Source of the DNA: Cinnamomum chago
Taxonomy: Eukaryota; Streptophyta; Magnoliopsida; Laurales; Lauraceae
Direction: 5' to 3'
Length of the DNA: 64,000 nt
NCBI GenBank assembly: GCA_038049695.1
Contig: CP142456.1
Span: 74,423,422 to 74,487,421, forward strand
Shown: positions 38,502 through 49,969 of the stretch, in pieces
Numbering within the stretch: the first letter of the stretch is position 1
Layout of the letters: each line of letters begins with the position of its first letter
Made by a program: the position numbers and the translations under genes
The notes under the pieces: model-generated
Seen by the model: only the letters and a program-made list of their open reading frames with translations
Databases searched by the model: none
What the model was told of the DNA's origin: nothing

Positions 38502-41500
38502 ATGAATACAATTGATGAGGCGTCAAAGACTGCTTCCCAGACAACAGGGTTGACCCAACCTCTACCAGCAACTGGGGTTCCAGCGGTCAACTATGCGATT
38601 GCTATGCAGCAATACCAGTTTCAGCAGTCATTAGTTGCTCGGCAGCTATTGGCACAACAGCAGGCTGCTGCACACGCTGTAAGCATCAAAGCTGCTGCTG
38701 AGCAGTCTGCGGCTCGTGCTGCTGAGATCAGTATACTTTTGAACAGTGAGAAGAGCGATGTACCGAAAGAAAATGCAGAATTGGGATCCAAAAGGTAAGT
38801 TATCTTTTAAGCACCTGATTCCTCTGGTGAAAGTGATTGTTTAAGTTATTTTGATAAGTACTAAAAATCCTTAATGGGGACATACACACCAGCTCATGTG
38901 TGATAAATACAACTCATCATCATCAAAGCCTTGTCCCAACTATTTTGGGTTCGGTTACACGAATTCTGTTTCTCCATTCCAATCTATCTTGAGCCAAATT
39001 CTCAGATAAGTTATACTTCCTCATATCCATTTTTACCACCTCCAAGCTTACCCCTTCCCATTGGTGGGCCATCAACCTTCATGGTCAAACTTTTCCTTAC
39101 CGGCGCCATTTCCAGCCTATATTAGACATGCCCAAATCATCTGAAACGGGTTTATCTAATTTTATCTCTTATTGTTGCTACCCCTAAATGCTCTCGAAAT
39201 CACTCATTTCTAATTTTATCATTTATAGTTTTACCACACGTCCACCTCAACATTCTCATCTCTACTATATCCATTTTATGTATATGATGCTTCGTGATTA
39301 GCTAACATTATGTTCCATTGGTTATAGCTGGTCTAATCATTATCATGTAAAGTTTTCCCTTCAATCTTGTTGGCATTCGTCGGTCACAAAGAATTCCAGC
39401 AAAAAGTCTCTACTTGAATTATCCCGCTTTTATCCTATGTTCGACATCTTCATCAATTTCCTCATCATTACTAATTATGGAGCCAAGGTAGCGGAAATAA
39501 TCACTTTGTGGTATTTCCAGGTCTTCAATTTTTATTGCAGTTTCAGCTCTTTCTGTATGCCCATTAAAGTTACAATCTATATATTCCGTCTTTATACGGC
39601 TTATTCTAAAGCCTCTGGATTTTAAAGCCTCCCACCATCTCTTGATTCATCCACCAATACAATCTCATCTGCAAATAACATGCACCAAGGTACCTCTTCT
39701 TGAATATGATTAGTTAACTCATCCATAATCAGTGCAAAGAGATAGGGCTTAGGGTTGTCCCCTGATGTAAAGCTATAGTGCCTCAGAGGACAACTATTTG
39801 ACTGCAATTTAACTAGTTGGACAGTTTGAGATTCTAATTACTTTTTAAGCTGTTTATCCTGACCGTATTCCCAATGGGTGACCATTTAACACTTGCTCTG
39901 GTAACTTATGTCAATCTATGATGCATTTTTATTTACTGTTGCCTAATTCCTTACACAACATTACAAGAACTTTTAAATTCTTAGGTTTTCCAATAAACTT
40001 ACAATTGGTTCATAGAGCCGTTGCTCCTGTGCCCACAAAATTAACTTGAAGTCTGCTACTGTGTCCTACACATAAATTTTAGTGTCTACTGGTAACCTCA
40101 TGCCATACCTGTGTAGAATAGCTTCATGTTAGATGGTAGATGCTACTAGTCAGCTGGAAATCAGTCGGTGATCTCCACCCCTGCAGTTCCTTGGCAATTT
40201 TGTGCTGCAATCTATGCTTGATTCTCATCTGGTAGAATGCAGGGGCAGAACCAGGATATAGGGATTGGGGGGTCCATTGCTAAAAATTTCTTAAAATTTT
40301 AATTTATCTGAAGGGGATTTTTGCAATTTAGGGAACCTACCCCCCCCCGCCCCCGCGTTGGGCCCCCTCTAGTTCCATTCCTGGTAGAATGCACCCCTCA
40401 TTATGGAAAAGCCATTATGGAACTCGTGGTGACAAAGCAGCTACTTGTTACATGTGTATGTATGGACACTTCTTTTCCTCATCTTTATATGGATGAGAAT
40501 TTCATGGATATTTCCTTTCACTCTTATTTGTCAGGAAGCAGTCAGAGTTGAAATCCCGTTCCCCCTCTCCATCTTCTTCTAAGTCTTCCAAATCAAGATC
40601 AGCCTCTCCTATTCGATACCGAAGTAATCGCACTGAAAATGACCGATATTCACGAATGGACCACAGAAGTTATTGGACCCATAGGCGTCCTGGTTATAAA
40701 TATAGCCGTGGTTATGGTGAGCTCGACCATTTAAGATCAACAAGTTCTAAGAAAGACACAGATCATTCACATGGAAGAAGATATTCATATTACCGTAGGA
40801 ATATGAACACAAGCAGGAGCAGCAAGGGATCTGAATCTAGACCCAGGTCTTTGAAGTACCCTCGTGCTGAGTCACGTTCTCCTAGGCGCCCTCGTATTAG
40901 ATCCCCTTCTTTTCATTCAGACCACAGTGCAGCTAGTGGAGACAGGAATCGGCGCATTATGTCGAAAAGTCCTAATGATAGAAAAAGCATTAGTTCAAGT
41001 CCAAGAAAATTAATGTCAAGGAGCCTTTCACCTCGGGATAGGAGTCAAAGCTACATTAGCGCTAGTTTTTCTATGGAAGACAAAAAGGTGAGACACCACG
41101 GAAGCAGCAATGAGGAAACTAGTGCACCTGATGTGGATAATGGACGGCAAGTGAAAGACAGTACACCTTTCAGAGAAGAGTTCATAAAGACTAATCATTC
41201 CAAACCTTCTTCAAGGTCTGAATCTACTTCTATTGATCATTCTATTAAGAAAAACCAACCGGAGCCCATCCATAAGAAAGTTGTTACAAACAAGCTTGGC
41301 TCTGCTAATGGCCAGTGCTCAAGTTCTACTAGTTCAGATGAAGACTCAGTTCATAGTGCTCCTCAACGGTCTGCTGACAGTATGGATCGTCAAACACGCT
41401 TGCTGGATTCCAGGTTTCGTGTAAATGAAGATCTTGATAATATGCATGTCGGAATAGAACTCAGAAAAGCTAGAGGACTGAAGCTGCATGGGTCAATGGT

Positions 41501-42290
41501 GGAGGAAAGAAGAAACGATCAATATCATATGAAAGTCGACAGGTGTTCCTCTCCTGATCATACCCTTTCTCATTCAAAGAGCTTGAAATTGAATAATACT
41601 CTTGAACAGAAAGCACAATCAAAAGCAGTCACTCACTGTGAAGAAGAGTCACATTTTTCCCCTGATGCTAAAACAGAGAATGCAAGGATGAAAGTGAAGA
41701 TGGATTATGAGAAATGTTCAGAAGATCTGATTACCGCAAAAGATGCCAGATTTGAAGAATCCCATAGTTACGACAAGTATGCCACCTGTTATAATCTGCC
41801 AGAAGTTAGTGCAGATGGGAAGTTAATGCTTTCAAAGAGCCCTGAAGAGGTTGACTGTGTACAGGAATATGATGCTCAGGCTTCCTTATTTCCTGAGATT
41901 CCTACTGTATACCAGTATCCTCAAGAAAAACCCAAGAGGAGGTCAAGATCAAGGGAAAGGAGAAGAAAGGATAGAAGGCGTCACAAAAGACGTAGCAGGG
42001 AAGAGTTTGAAGATAAAGAGAATGATGATGCTAGTGTTGACCGTAGAAACGAGGGCCGTAACAAAGGGAAGCTCAGAAGGCACGGAAAGAAGCATCATCA
42101 TGGAAGGCATCATAAGAATCACAAGGAAAGTAAAGGGAAAAGGAAACATCAAGAGATGTCCTCCAGCTCATTGGAAGATTCATGTTCATCCTTTGATAAT
42201 GAATATAAAAAAAGACATGTTTATTTGAGCAAGAAGCCTGCTAGATCTAAAAAGAGGAGACATTCTCCATCATCCACTTCAAGCAGGTGA
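38502..42290 (+). CDS. Arginine/serine-rich (RS domain) nuclear protein, probably splicing-related
   Basis: Two coding exons, 38502-38794 and 40535-42290, join in phase to 682 aa. I chose the ATG at 38502, but the exon is open back to its acceptor at 38477, so an earlier start upstream cannot be excluded. Residues ~28-80 are Gln/Ala-rich (MQQYQFQQSLVARQLLAQQQ). After the junction comes an RS region (SRSPSPSSSKSSKSRSASP), a long charged and Ser-rich middle with many SPR/RSP pairs, a basic block near residues 560-580 (RRSRSRERRRKDRRRHKRR), a His/Lys segment (GKKHHHGRHHKNHKESK) and an SSTSSR end. No RRM or zinc finger is visible. RS proteins usually work in pre-mRNA splicing in nuclear speckles; that role is inferred from composition only. 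The last codons overlap a possible donor (AGCAG/GTGATA), so a further exon is possible. Confidence 0.8.
38925..39810 (-). pseudogene. LINE reverse-transcriptase 3' fragment, minus strand, in the RS-gene intron
   Basis: Minus-strand translation gives KPYLFALIMDELTNHIQEEVPWCMLFADEIVLVDE (split over 39660-39760), the RT palm box where the family has FADDIVLV; here the second Asp is Glu. Further down are ISRIKTEYMDC.FNG near 39550-39610, DYFRYLGS..-like and EDVE-like blocks near 39430-39500, and a 'VEMRMLR'-like block near 39245. Frameshifts and stops make it non-functional. Confidence 0.85.
40240..40383. mobile_element. hAT-type MITE, 8-bp target duplication
   Basis: The 144-bp unit has inverted ends CAGGGGCAGAACCAG and (reverse complement) CAGGAATGGAACTAG, flanked by GTAGAATG at 40232-40239 and 40384-40391. 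The interior has a C-rich run (40339-40355) and no coding frame. It lies about 150 bp upstream of the RS-gene's large exon. The CAGGG end is typical of hAT elements. Confidence 0.85.
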
Positions 42291-43559
42291 TAAACTTCCA
42301 TACTAACAGGAGGGTGACACTTTTTGGCTTTTGCACTGTTGCAAGTAACATATTAACATCAATGTTTTGGACTATCTGCTCATGTAAAACTTGATGATTG
42401 TAATGTTTATGCTTGTAGATGATTTCACAATCTTGCATTGCAAATGCATAGAACCGATGATGTATTGGGTGTCAGGTGTGTCAGCTAGTTGATGTTGCTT
42501 TTGGTCTGATTTAGTTGGACTTGCAGCCAAGGTTTTAAATCAGCCATAACTGTTAAACTGATGGGAGAAACCAGTGCTTGCACCCTTTTTTTCATGTTTT
42601 TTTACTTTACGAGATATACACAGAATTGCTTATACATTTATCGCATGAATATCGCACCATATTTATAGAGTCTGCATTGCATGCACAAGGCACTGGTATG
42701 TCATGGTTTAATGGTTGTGTCAGCTTGCTCTGCTATTTTTGTCTGATTCGGTTCGACTTGCTGACCTGGTTTCAAAGATCTGCCAACACTTGTATAGGTC
42801 AGGCATTTTTAGTTTTTGGCTGACTGGGACAACAATCTATCTGCTGCATGATTCACATACAGTTTGGTTCTCTCTGTTTTTACAATGTACGCTTTCAAAT
42901 CAGTTGACATTCGAACATGGCGGCCTGAATTCTGACTTGGTTAGGCTGGCAATGGCAGGCATGGTTTCAAATAATCAACAGTATTGATACATCTGAGCGT
43001 GGTGTTTCATGTTTCCCATCGATATGGACCAATGCTGGGGGTGCTGGTTTGGTACATGTACCACTGATGCCCGTGGACTTTAATACGTTAAAACTTCATT
43101 AAAGACTCCCAGCACTTGTATCCTATTTTTTTGGTCTATGATCCAAACATATCCCTAGGGGTGTCAAAGGATAGGGTGTTGGACTGGATAGAGTCATAGA
43201 GATCAGTTCATTGACCAAGAACATTTTTATCAAGCCCTAGGCGACTCCAAGTCCAGAAGAACCCTGTGTAACTCTCGAAGTCCAGCCCACCATCCTCGGC
43301 AGAAGTCTCAGCCCTAATCAGGCCTGTGAGAGATTTAAGGCATCGTTAAAAGAAGAGAGAGAGAGAGATCCCTATTGCTGTCAAATTTTAAACTCTCTGG
43401 CTTAGTCAATGGCTCTCCTTCATGCTTCTTCACAGTTTCTAGGGGGCTTAGACAGGTGATCCTCTTCGTCCCTTTCTATTTTCACGGTGCTATATATATT
43501 CTCTAAGGCCTAAAGAGTTGAGGTTGCCAGGGCAAAAGCCATTACTCACATTCAGTTTG
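42291..43559. other. Intergenic DNA downstream of the RS-rich gene
   Basis: The first part is probably 3' UTR. Phrases such as 'gatgttgcttttggtctgattt.gttggacttgc' (about 42490) recur in altered form near 42715-42770, suggesting an old duplication. No gene is recognised. Confidence 0.45.
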
Positions 43560-44020
43560 TAAATGATACCTCTATAAGGTGGGAGGTCGTAGTCCTAAAA
43601 AAGATTTTGGGGGTACTTTGAACTATGTAAAAGCCTTCTGGTGGGGGTTGGGTCAACGTATGAAGGGAATCAGACTTTAGTTTTCTCTTCATCCTTAAGT
43701 TTCCAAGTTCCACCGCAAGTTAGTGACTGTTCTATTTGTTATATTTGGGGGTGCCTACTGGGCGAAGTGAGGTCTAAAGACGTTTGGAATCCTATGGTTG
43801 AAAAAATTCAAGAGGAAATTGCCTCTTTCCTTTCTTTAGAAGGAAAAATAACCTTATTTAACGCATCCCTTCCTAATTCGTTGGCTTATATATAGGTCAC
43901 GGTCAAGGAAAAGTTGGATTACTTGAGGAAGGATTTTTTGAGGAGAGGAGTGACCAGGGAAGTTACAACTTCATAGGAGGAAGAATGTTATCAAGCCCAA
44001 GGTGGCCGAGGGTATAGGGT
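43560..44020 (+). pseudogene. L1-type LINE reverse-transcriptase fragment, plus strand
   Basis: Plus-strand translation reads KDVWNPMVEKIQEEIASFLSLEGKITL near 43780-43860, matching the family pattern 'WNP..E......L......L..GGR.TLI'. After a stop comes VKEKLDYLRKDFLRRG, matching 'v...ie.lqr.FLW.G'. It is an isolated fragment between the RS gene and the BI-1 3' end, with several stops. Confidence 0.7.
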
Positions 44021-44686
44021 TGTGTGGTGTACTTCATGATAGTAGAGGTATTGTGCTAGCAATGTTTTAGCGGTTCAAATTGTTACCTCTTCTTCCTTTC
44101 ATTCAATGTTAGATGTGAAAAGTAATTCACTCAATGCTGTGAGAATAAAACCTTAGCGCCTTCGATTCAAGTAAACTTTCAGTGGTATAATTATTCCATA
44201 CCATTGTGTGCCCTTTTTTATTTGTTCGGTGGGCTTATTGAATTTAATATAATTTGTATTGCCTATCAAATAAAATAAAATAAAGAATACGCAGGCCTCT
44301 ACAACCGTGTGGACGGGGTGTATAGATAGATATATAACGTGCCTTCAAAGAAAAATAAAGCATAATAATAATAATAATAAAACAGAAGACACCACAAGTA
44401 AGCAGCAAGTCTGTCAACAAGACATGGCAAATATTGCAAGTCCCTAGTTCATCAAGCGTTAAAAAAAGAAAAAAAAAATTAATCTGTAGATCCACTCCAG
44501 CCCGTGTTTTATGTTGTACTCCTTTGTAGAGAGCAGAGAGTAGAGAGTTAGGATTTACATCTTGACAGATTATACGGGCACCCTACTGACCATACCATAT
44601 TTGACAAATTCATAAAGTTCTGCACGTCTTAAAAGCACACGTCGTAAAAGCCTAACTAGCAACACAGAGGGATGCATCAACTCTCT

Positions 44687-47600
44687 TTAAGACCTCTTCT
44701 TCTTCTTCTCCTTCTCAGACTTGTCGACTGCATTTTTAGACTGCACAAACATTCACACCAACAATACAATGTTAATATATATACATATATATAGACCATC
44801 ATCTGAAGGAGGAGGGAAAAAAAAAACTCGGAACCAGCAATGAGCCGACTACTACTCACCATGATGATAAGGATTCGGACAAAAACTGCAACAAAGTCGG
44901 TGAAGAGAGTCAAGGCATGTTTCACGTAGTCCAGATCCCCAAGGTGAGCCCTCTCGATGATCTCTTGTGTGTCCACCACCATGTATCCCAAGAATACCAA
45001 TAGCCCGAAATATAGCTGCAGGGGTTTAAAAAGAAAATACACTTAAAAAAGACGGACAGCAGCTAACAAATCCCTTTTATTGTTGCAAAAGTCAAAAGAG
45101 TCTTAGCAAAAAAAAGGGAGAAGAACCCTGACAGACTTCCCAGCTTCTTCTCTCACTAAACGAGAGAAATTTATAAAACACAACTCAGTTCATCAACTAA
45201 AAAAATCCTTTGGCACAAAGCCAGCTGTCGTTGGTGTATATATAGCACCTATAAGTAACCGGTGTCCAAAATGCATGTTCTTCCCCTCTGTAGAGAGTAG
45301 TCGCTCAAATAAAAATTCATGCACAATAAAAATATATATGTACAAAAATAAAAATAATATACTTCACATTATCATCATCACAATCACCATATGTCTAGAC
45401 TCTCATAATCATCTCAATTTAGGATATGCTCCAAATAAAATAATTGTAACTAGATATTTACCTCAAACTTGAAGATCGCAGTGGATCCACCAAATATGGA
45501 AGACGCAAACTGCAGCCAAAACAGGATGGAGAGGCCAGCTGATAGAAGCCCACCAAGGTAAAGATACTCCCTGCGTCTTGCAAGAGTAGCAGCTGCTGAA
45601 AAGCACCCAAATGCTACAGCTGTCCCCACAAATGCGCTAACAAGGATGCTGCAATTCCAGGCACAAACAAATCTATGGTAAGCCACAGCACAAATTCCAA
45701 TCATCAGATGTAAACCCTACCATGCCAAACCAATTTCCGCCCACAAAATGGTTAAACGCTTGAAATAATATTGCACTAGTTATCCAATGGCCACAATATT
45801 AACTAATCAAGCCTTTGTTATAAAAGAAATGCCCACTTTTATGCATCATAAGTTATATTAGTGGGGTTCTATAATGATAGAGCTTCCTCTGGGCAAGGCT
45901 TCCCCCAAAATTAAATTTAAAAGGGACCCAGCACCCCAAAGTTTGAAGTGGAGTTGCATTTAGGACTTGCACCCCTTAGCATGAGGCATACTGGAGACAA
46001 ACACCCCAAATAAAAGTATGCACTTCAGTCATTTCATATCAGCACTTCTATTAAAGAAAGAGGAAGAGGTAATTTGTTATTTTAAGGGAAAAAATATCCA
46101 TCCCTCCAACAAAGAAAATTAACATTGTTGTCATTAGATTTAAATTTAACTTATTTCATCTCAAGCTAGCTGCCATTTTTAATTTGTATAATAAATACTT
46201 CTTGTTGATACCGTTATAAACCCGAAACTTCAAGGTTGCAATAGTGAATAAAAAGCCATACATATGAGCTCACGCTATACGAGTAAAGGCTTACACCTCT
46301 CTTTGGTTAATTCAAATGATTCACCTCATGCCCCACACCCCACACCGCTCGAAAATATTGTAATTAAACCCAACCAATAATTTTCCTCAGGGAGTTACAG
46401 AACTCACTACATCTGGTTGAATGAATCTTGAAGTAAAGACTAAATCAATACTTGAGACTTTTTTTTTTTTTTTTATCCGTGCGCACAAGTACGTGGTCAC
46501 ACTCGAGTCAAATTTATAAAAGTTCCTCAACCTAGAGAGAGAAACGAATGGAACAAATGCTTTTGCACCAACAAGCTGGCGGTGATAAATAGAGGAAAAG
46601 TACATTGCTAAGCATATATATGGTAAATGGGGACCGCGAAAGTTGATTTGCTAGCCTCATTGAAGAGAAGCTCACAAAGTCACACTCGGCCAAATATATA
46701 AGTATTCTTCAGCCTTCCCATGTAAGATGCCCAGAGAGAGAGAGAGAGAGATGGTGATGACGATGAATTGCACAAAAATTCAGGACACTATTGCACCAAG
46801 TTATTGGTAACAGACACAAGAAAAGCACAAACAAAGTAGGCAGAGTTTAACTCCATTGGGCAAAGAAGGTCCCAGTGTGGTGTTGTTACACATAATAGTA
46901 AATGGGGGTAGGGAAGGGGGGCTAGCTCATCTCATTGAAGAGAGACACACCGTCACTGTGGTTAGCTTGATTTTCACAAAATACTTGAGACAATAATAAA
47001 AAGGAAGGGATTTTTAAGAAAGTCTTGGAATTTTACACCACAGCACCAAGTCAATGAAAGAGATTTTACTCAACGGTGTTTTCTGGGACAACCCTCAACC
47101 AATCACTATGTCTCTAATCAAGTCCTTATCATTTATGTCCGGAGACGAGGACACACAAATCAAAATAGAGTCGAGTTTATAGTTGCAACTAGATGGAGAC
47201 AAAGCATGCTCATTCAACTAGATGGCAAACTATGTGCAGTACACCTCCCTCTCTTAGTGCTCAATTTGCTGGATGCTTCTGAGAGAAGTATGCCATTGTT
47301 AAGATTTCAGGTTACTGAGAAAATCTCTGGTGATCCACTACATCCTTCCTCATAATGGTTGACTACATCCGTCCTCATAATGGTTGACTTGATAGAGAAG
47401 TGTGGGATGCGGTTAAATAATTTCCTACTTTTTTCCTACTCAAAATTAGTATTGTGATACGTCACAAACAATTGCCACAAGTATGATTCACCACCTCTAG
47501 AGAGATGCCCACTCGAGGTGATTGAGAAATATTATCATATTTTATTTTGCAGGCACTGTAGGCGAGGCTTCAAATTGAGTAGAAGGATGCACACTCTGGA

Positions 47601-49273
47601 TAATCTAGGCCAGTCAAAGGTGGTTATCTAATCAGGGACTAACAAGGTCAATAATTATAAGTTCTTCCAAATCATGTTAATCTTTGGTGATATTTTATGG
47701 AGAATTGATGGAAAATTATTGGAACAGCTCAAACAAATACCTCCAGCTTGTCAGGGGACTCCTTATCACAAAATTGAATGGTCAAGTGAGAACAACAAAA
47801 ACCCTTTGGGGGTTCGCTATAATTACAGATGTGTTAGGAGTTGTTATTTATGTGGTCATTTGACTTCCTACACTCAATTGTCACATGCTAGGTATTCCGA
47901 ATGAGAACACACAATCTAGAAGTCAGAAGACCTAATTGTTAAAGAAGTGTGATGTGAAGAATATAAGATGGAGATTTAGATTGAGAACTTGACTTTCCTA
48001 GGGGATGGATGGGCATTCATTTCCCATCACCCCTTCACTCATTTTCCATAGAAGGAGAGAAATCACCAAAGAACAGCTGAAGAGATCCTCGGTTTATCCA
48101 TGATAATAACATATCAATAATATACCACTAACATTGCACCAAAAATGGAAAACCGACCGCCGAATTCCATAAGAAAGAAGACGGCATGTTCCAAGAAGCA
48201 GGGGCATATATGCAAGTGCTGTGAAGAATATAAGATGGAGGTGTAGATTGAGAACTTGACTTTCCTAGGAGATGGATGGGCATTCATTTCCCATCGCCCC
48301 TTCATTCATTTTCCATAGAAGGAGAGAAATCACCAAAGAACAGCTGAAGAGATCCTCGGTTTATCCATGATAACATATCAATAATAGGCCACTAACATTG
48401 CACCAAAAATGGAAAACCCACCACCGAATCCCATCAAGAAATAAGACAGCATGTTCCAAGAAGCAGGGGCATATATGCAAAGAATAACAGAACAGTCTAT
48501 TTACCTTGGATCCAACTCAATAACAAATTCTATCAGAGGACCCACAGTAGCTCCTTGGAGTAAAGAAGACGCCATCAAAAGACCAACTCTTTTCCTCTGT
48601 ACAATACAGAAATCAAACCAAAGTTACTGAAAAAATTGAAACACACACACACAAAAGGGAAAATCACGTACCACAAGAACAATAAATACCTCTTCGAAGA
48701 CAGGTGTTGCCATAAGCCATACGATGCATCCAATACATCCAAGGGTCGTCAGGATGCCACCAATGTTCCAAAGGAGATGCAAGTACGCTCCCGCGGCAGA
48801 AGCCACCAGTGCACAACACAAAGTAAAATAAACCTACAAAAAAAAAAAAAAAACCCTAGAAATCAGATCAGGAGCACCAAACCCTAATCAAATCATCCCA
48901 GCACAAGAAAAGGAAAAAAAAAACACACGATTACGCCACAAATCCCCAATTCCACAGAGAAAAACCACTAATTAGACCCCTTTCTAGGAAAAATCACAGG
49001 AAATACGAAGAATCTTGACGAAAGAAGCAAATCAAGCCCTAGAAATCGCTAAAAAAAAAAAACAGGGGAAATCAACAGCAGATGGAGATCTCAACAAAGA
49101 TGACCTAAAAACTGCCCGATCGGGTGAGAAATAGAAAGATCTCAGCGAGAACTCACCTGTTTGAGATGTTGCTGGACGGAGGGAGAGATCTGTCTGAAAT
49201 TCTTCAGAGCTTCGTAGCTCCATCCCCTTCCAGAAGAGTACTGATTCTGGAAATACGACGCAAACGCATCCAT
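44687..49273 (-). CDS. BI-1: Bax inhibitor-1 (TMBIM/LFG family), complete, six exons
   Basis: The minus-strand exons are 49157-49273 (MDAFASYFQNQYSSGRGWSY...), 48690-48833, 48505-48596, 45462-45648, 44860-45015 and 44687-44740. They splice in phase to 249 aa, about the length of Arabidopsis BI-1. Hydrophobic segments alternate as expected for six to seven membrane spans, and VVDTQEIIERAHLGDLDYV followed by HALTLFTDFVAVFVRIL is the family signature. The Lys-rich tail (KSEKEKKKKRS) corresponds to the cytosolic end that, in Arabidopsis BI-1, is linked to calmodulin binding and protective activity. The protein acts in the ER membrane, modulating Ca2+ release and stress-induced cell death. An intron of 2.9 kb (45649-48504) contains duplicated repeat sequence. 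Start, splice phases and stop all agree. Confidence 0.96.
47953..48480. repeat. Tandem duplication (~267 bp) in a BI-1 intron, MITE-derived
   Basis: Copy A starts at TGTGAAGAATATAAGATGGAG (47953) and copy B repeats it at 48220. Both run through GAACTTGACTTTCCTAGG, ATTCATTTCCCATC, AACAGCTGAAGAGATCCTCG and GTTCCAAGAAGCAGGGGC, ending ATATATGCAA at about 48215 and 48480. The first half resembles the inside of the Tourist-like MITE at 28254-28592. Copy B ends 24 bp before BI-1 exon 3. Confidence 0.9.
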
Positions 49274-49398
49274 GATCGAGATCAGAGAAGCTGAACAAAA
49301 AAAAGTCACGAACTTAACCAACAAGATGAAAAAGAAGAACTCGAGAAATCTCCAAACGATTCGCTAAAACTGATATTCCAAGGAAAACTACGGGGGGA

Positions 49399-49407
49399 AT
49401 ATATACA
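49399..49407 (-). promoter_or_regulatory. TATA-box candidate of BI-1
   Basis: The minus strand reads GTATATATT about 126 bp upstream of the BI-1 start codon, leaving a leader of roughly 100 nt, a normal plant spacing. No experimental start site is available. Confidence 0.55.
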
Positions 49408-49608
49408 CACAGATCGGCTCGAGTTGCGGTTTCGTTGAAGTTTCCCGAATGGCAAAAGAATCCGGGGCCCGTTTCTTGGTTATTTACTGAATTGACCTCA
49501 TAGATGACTTTTTATTGTGATATGTGGGGTCCACATGAAGGCCTTTGCTTTTATCCTAGCCGTCCGTTTTTTATAAGGAGACGTATTCAATGGCTGAGAG
49601 TAAAAGTG

Positions 49609-49844
49609 TGACGTGGAATGGAACGGGTCACGTGTTTCTGGAATGTTCGGTGAGGATTAAAAGGGGAGAAGCAACGAGAGACGACGAGAGAGCGCGACGA
49701 AGACTCTGGACTTTGGAGGTAACGCTTATAATAGGAAATGGACCCCAAAGGTGCCACATGGGGAGGGAAGTCACATCCCTCCCTTAGTCCCATCTCCTTA
49801 AAATAAAATTCTGTCTCGTCAATAATGTTTCTTTCCCCACGTGG
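49609..49844 (-). promoter_or_regulatory. Cluster of ACGT-core elements upstream of BI-1
   Basis: TGACGTGG lies at 49609-49616, a G-box CACGTG at 49629-49634 and CCACGTGG at 49837-49844, all within about 570 bp of the start codon. These are bZIP-type sites. TGACGTG is also the core of unfolded-protein-response elements, and Arabidopsis BI-1 responds to ER stress, but a link here is inference. Confidence 0.45.
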
Positions 49845-49969
49845 CATTCCCTAATTGGATAAAAAAAAATCATTATAATAGGGTCTTCACCGTTCGTAAC
49901 GCACGGGTCACCTCATGACGCATTGAAACTAACTACTATTCAGAACCCCTTTATACGCATTGAATTTTA

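Noticed and set aside
41949..42152. Hydrophobic minus-strand open frame opposite the RS exon
   Set aside because: A mirror of the Lys/Arg-rich coding strand; composition effect only.
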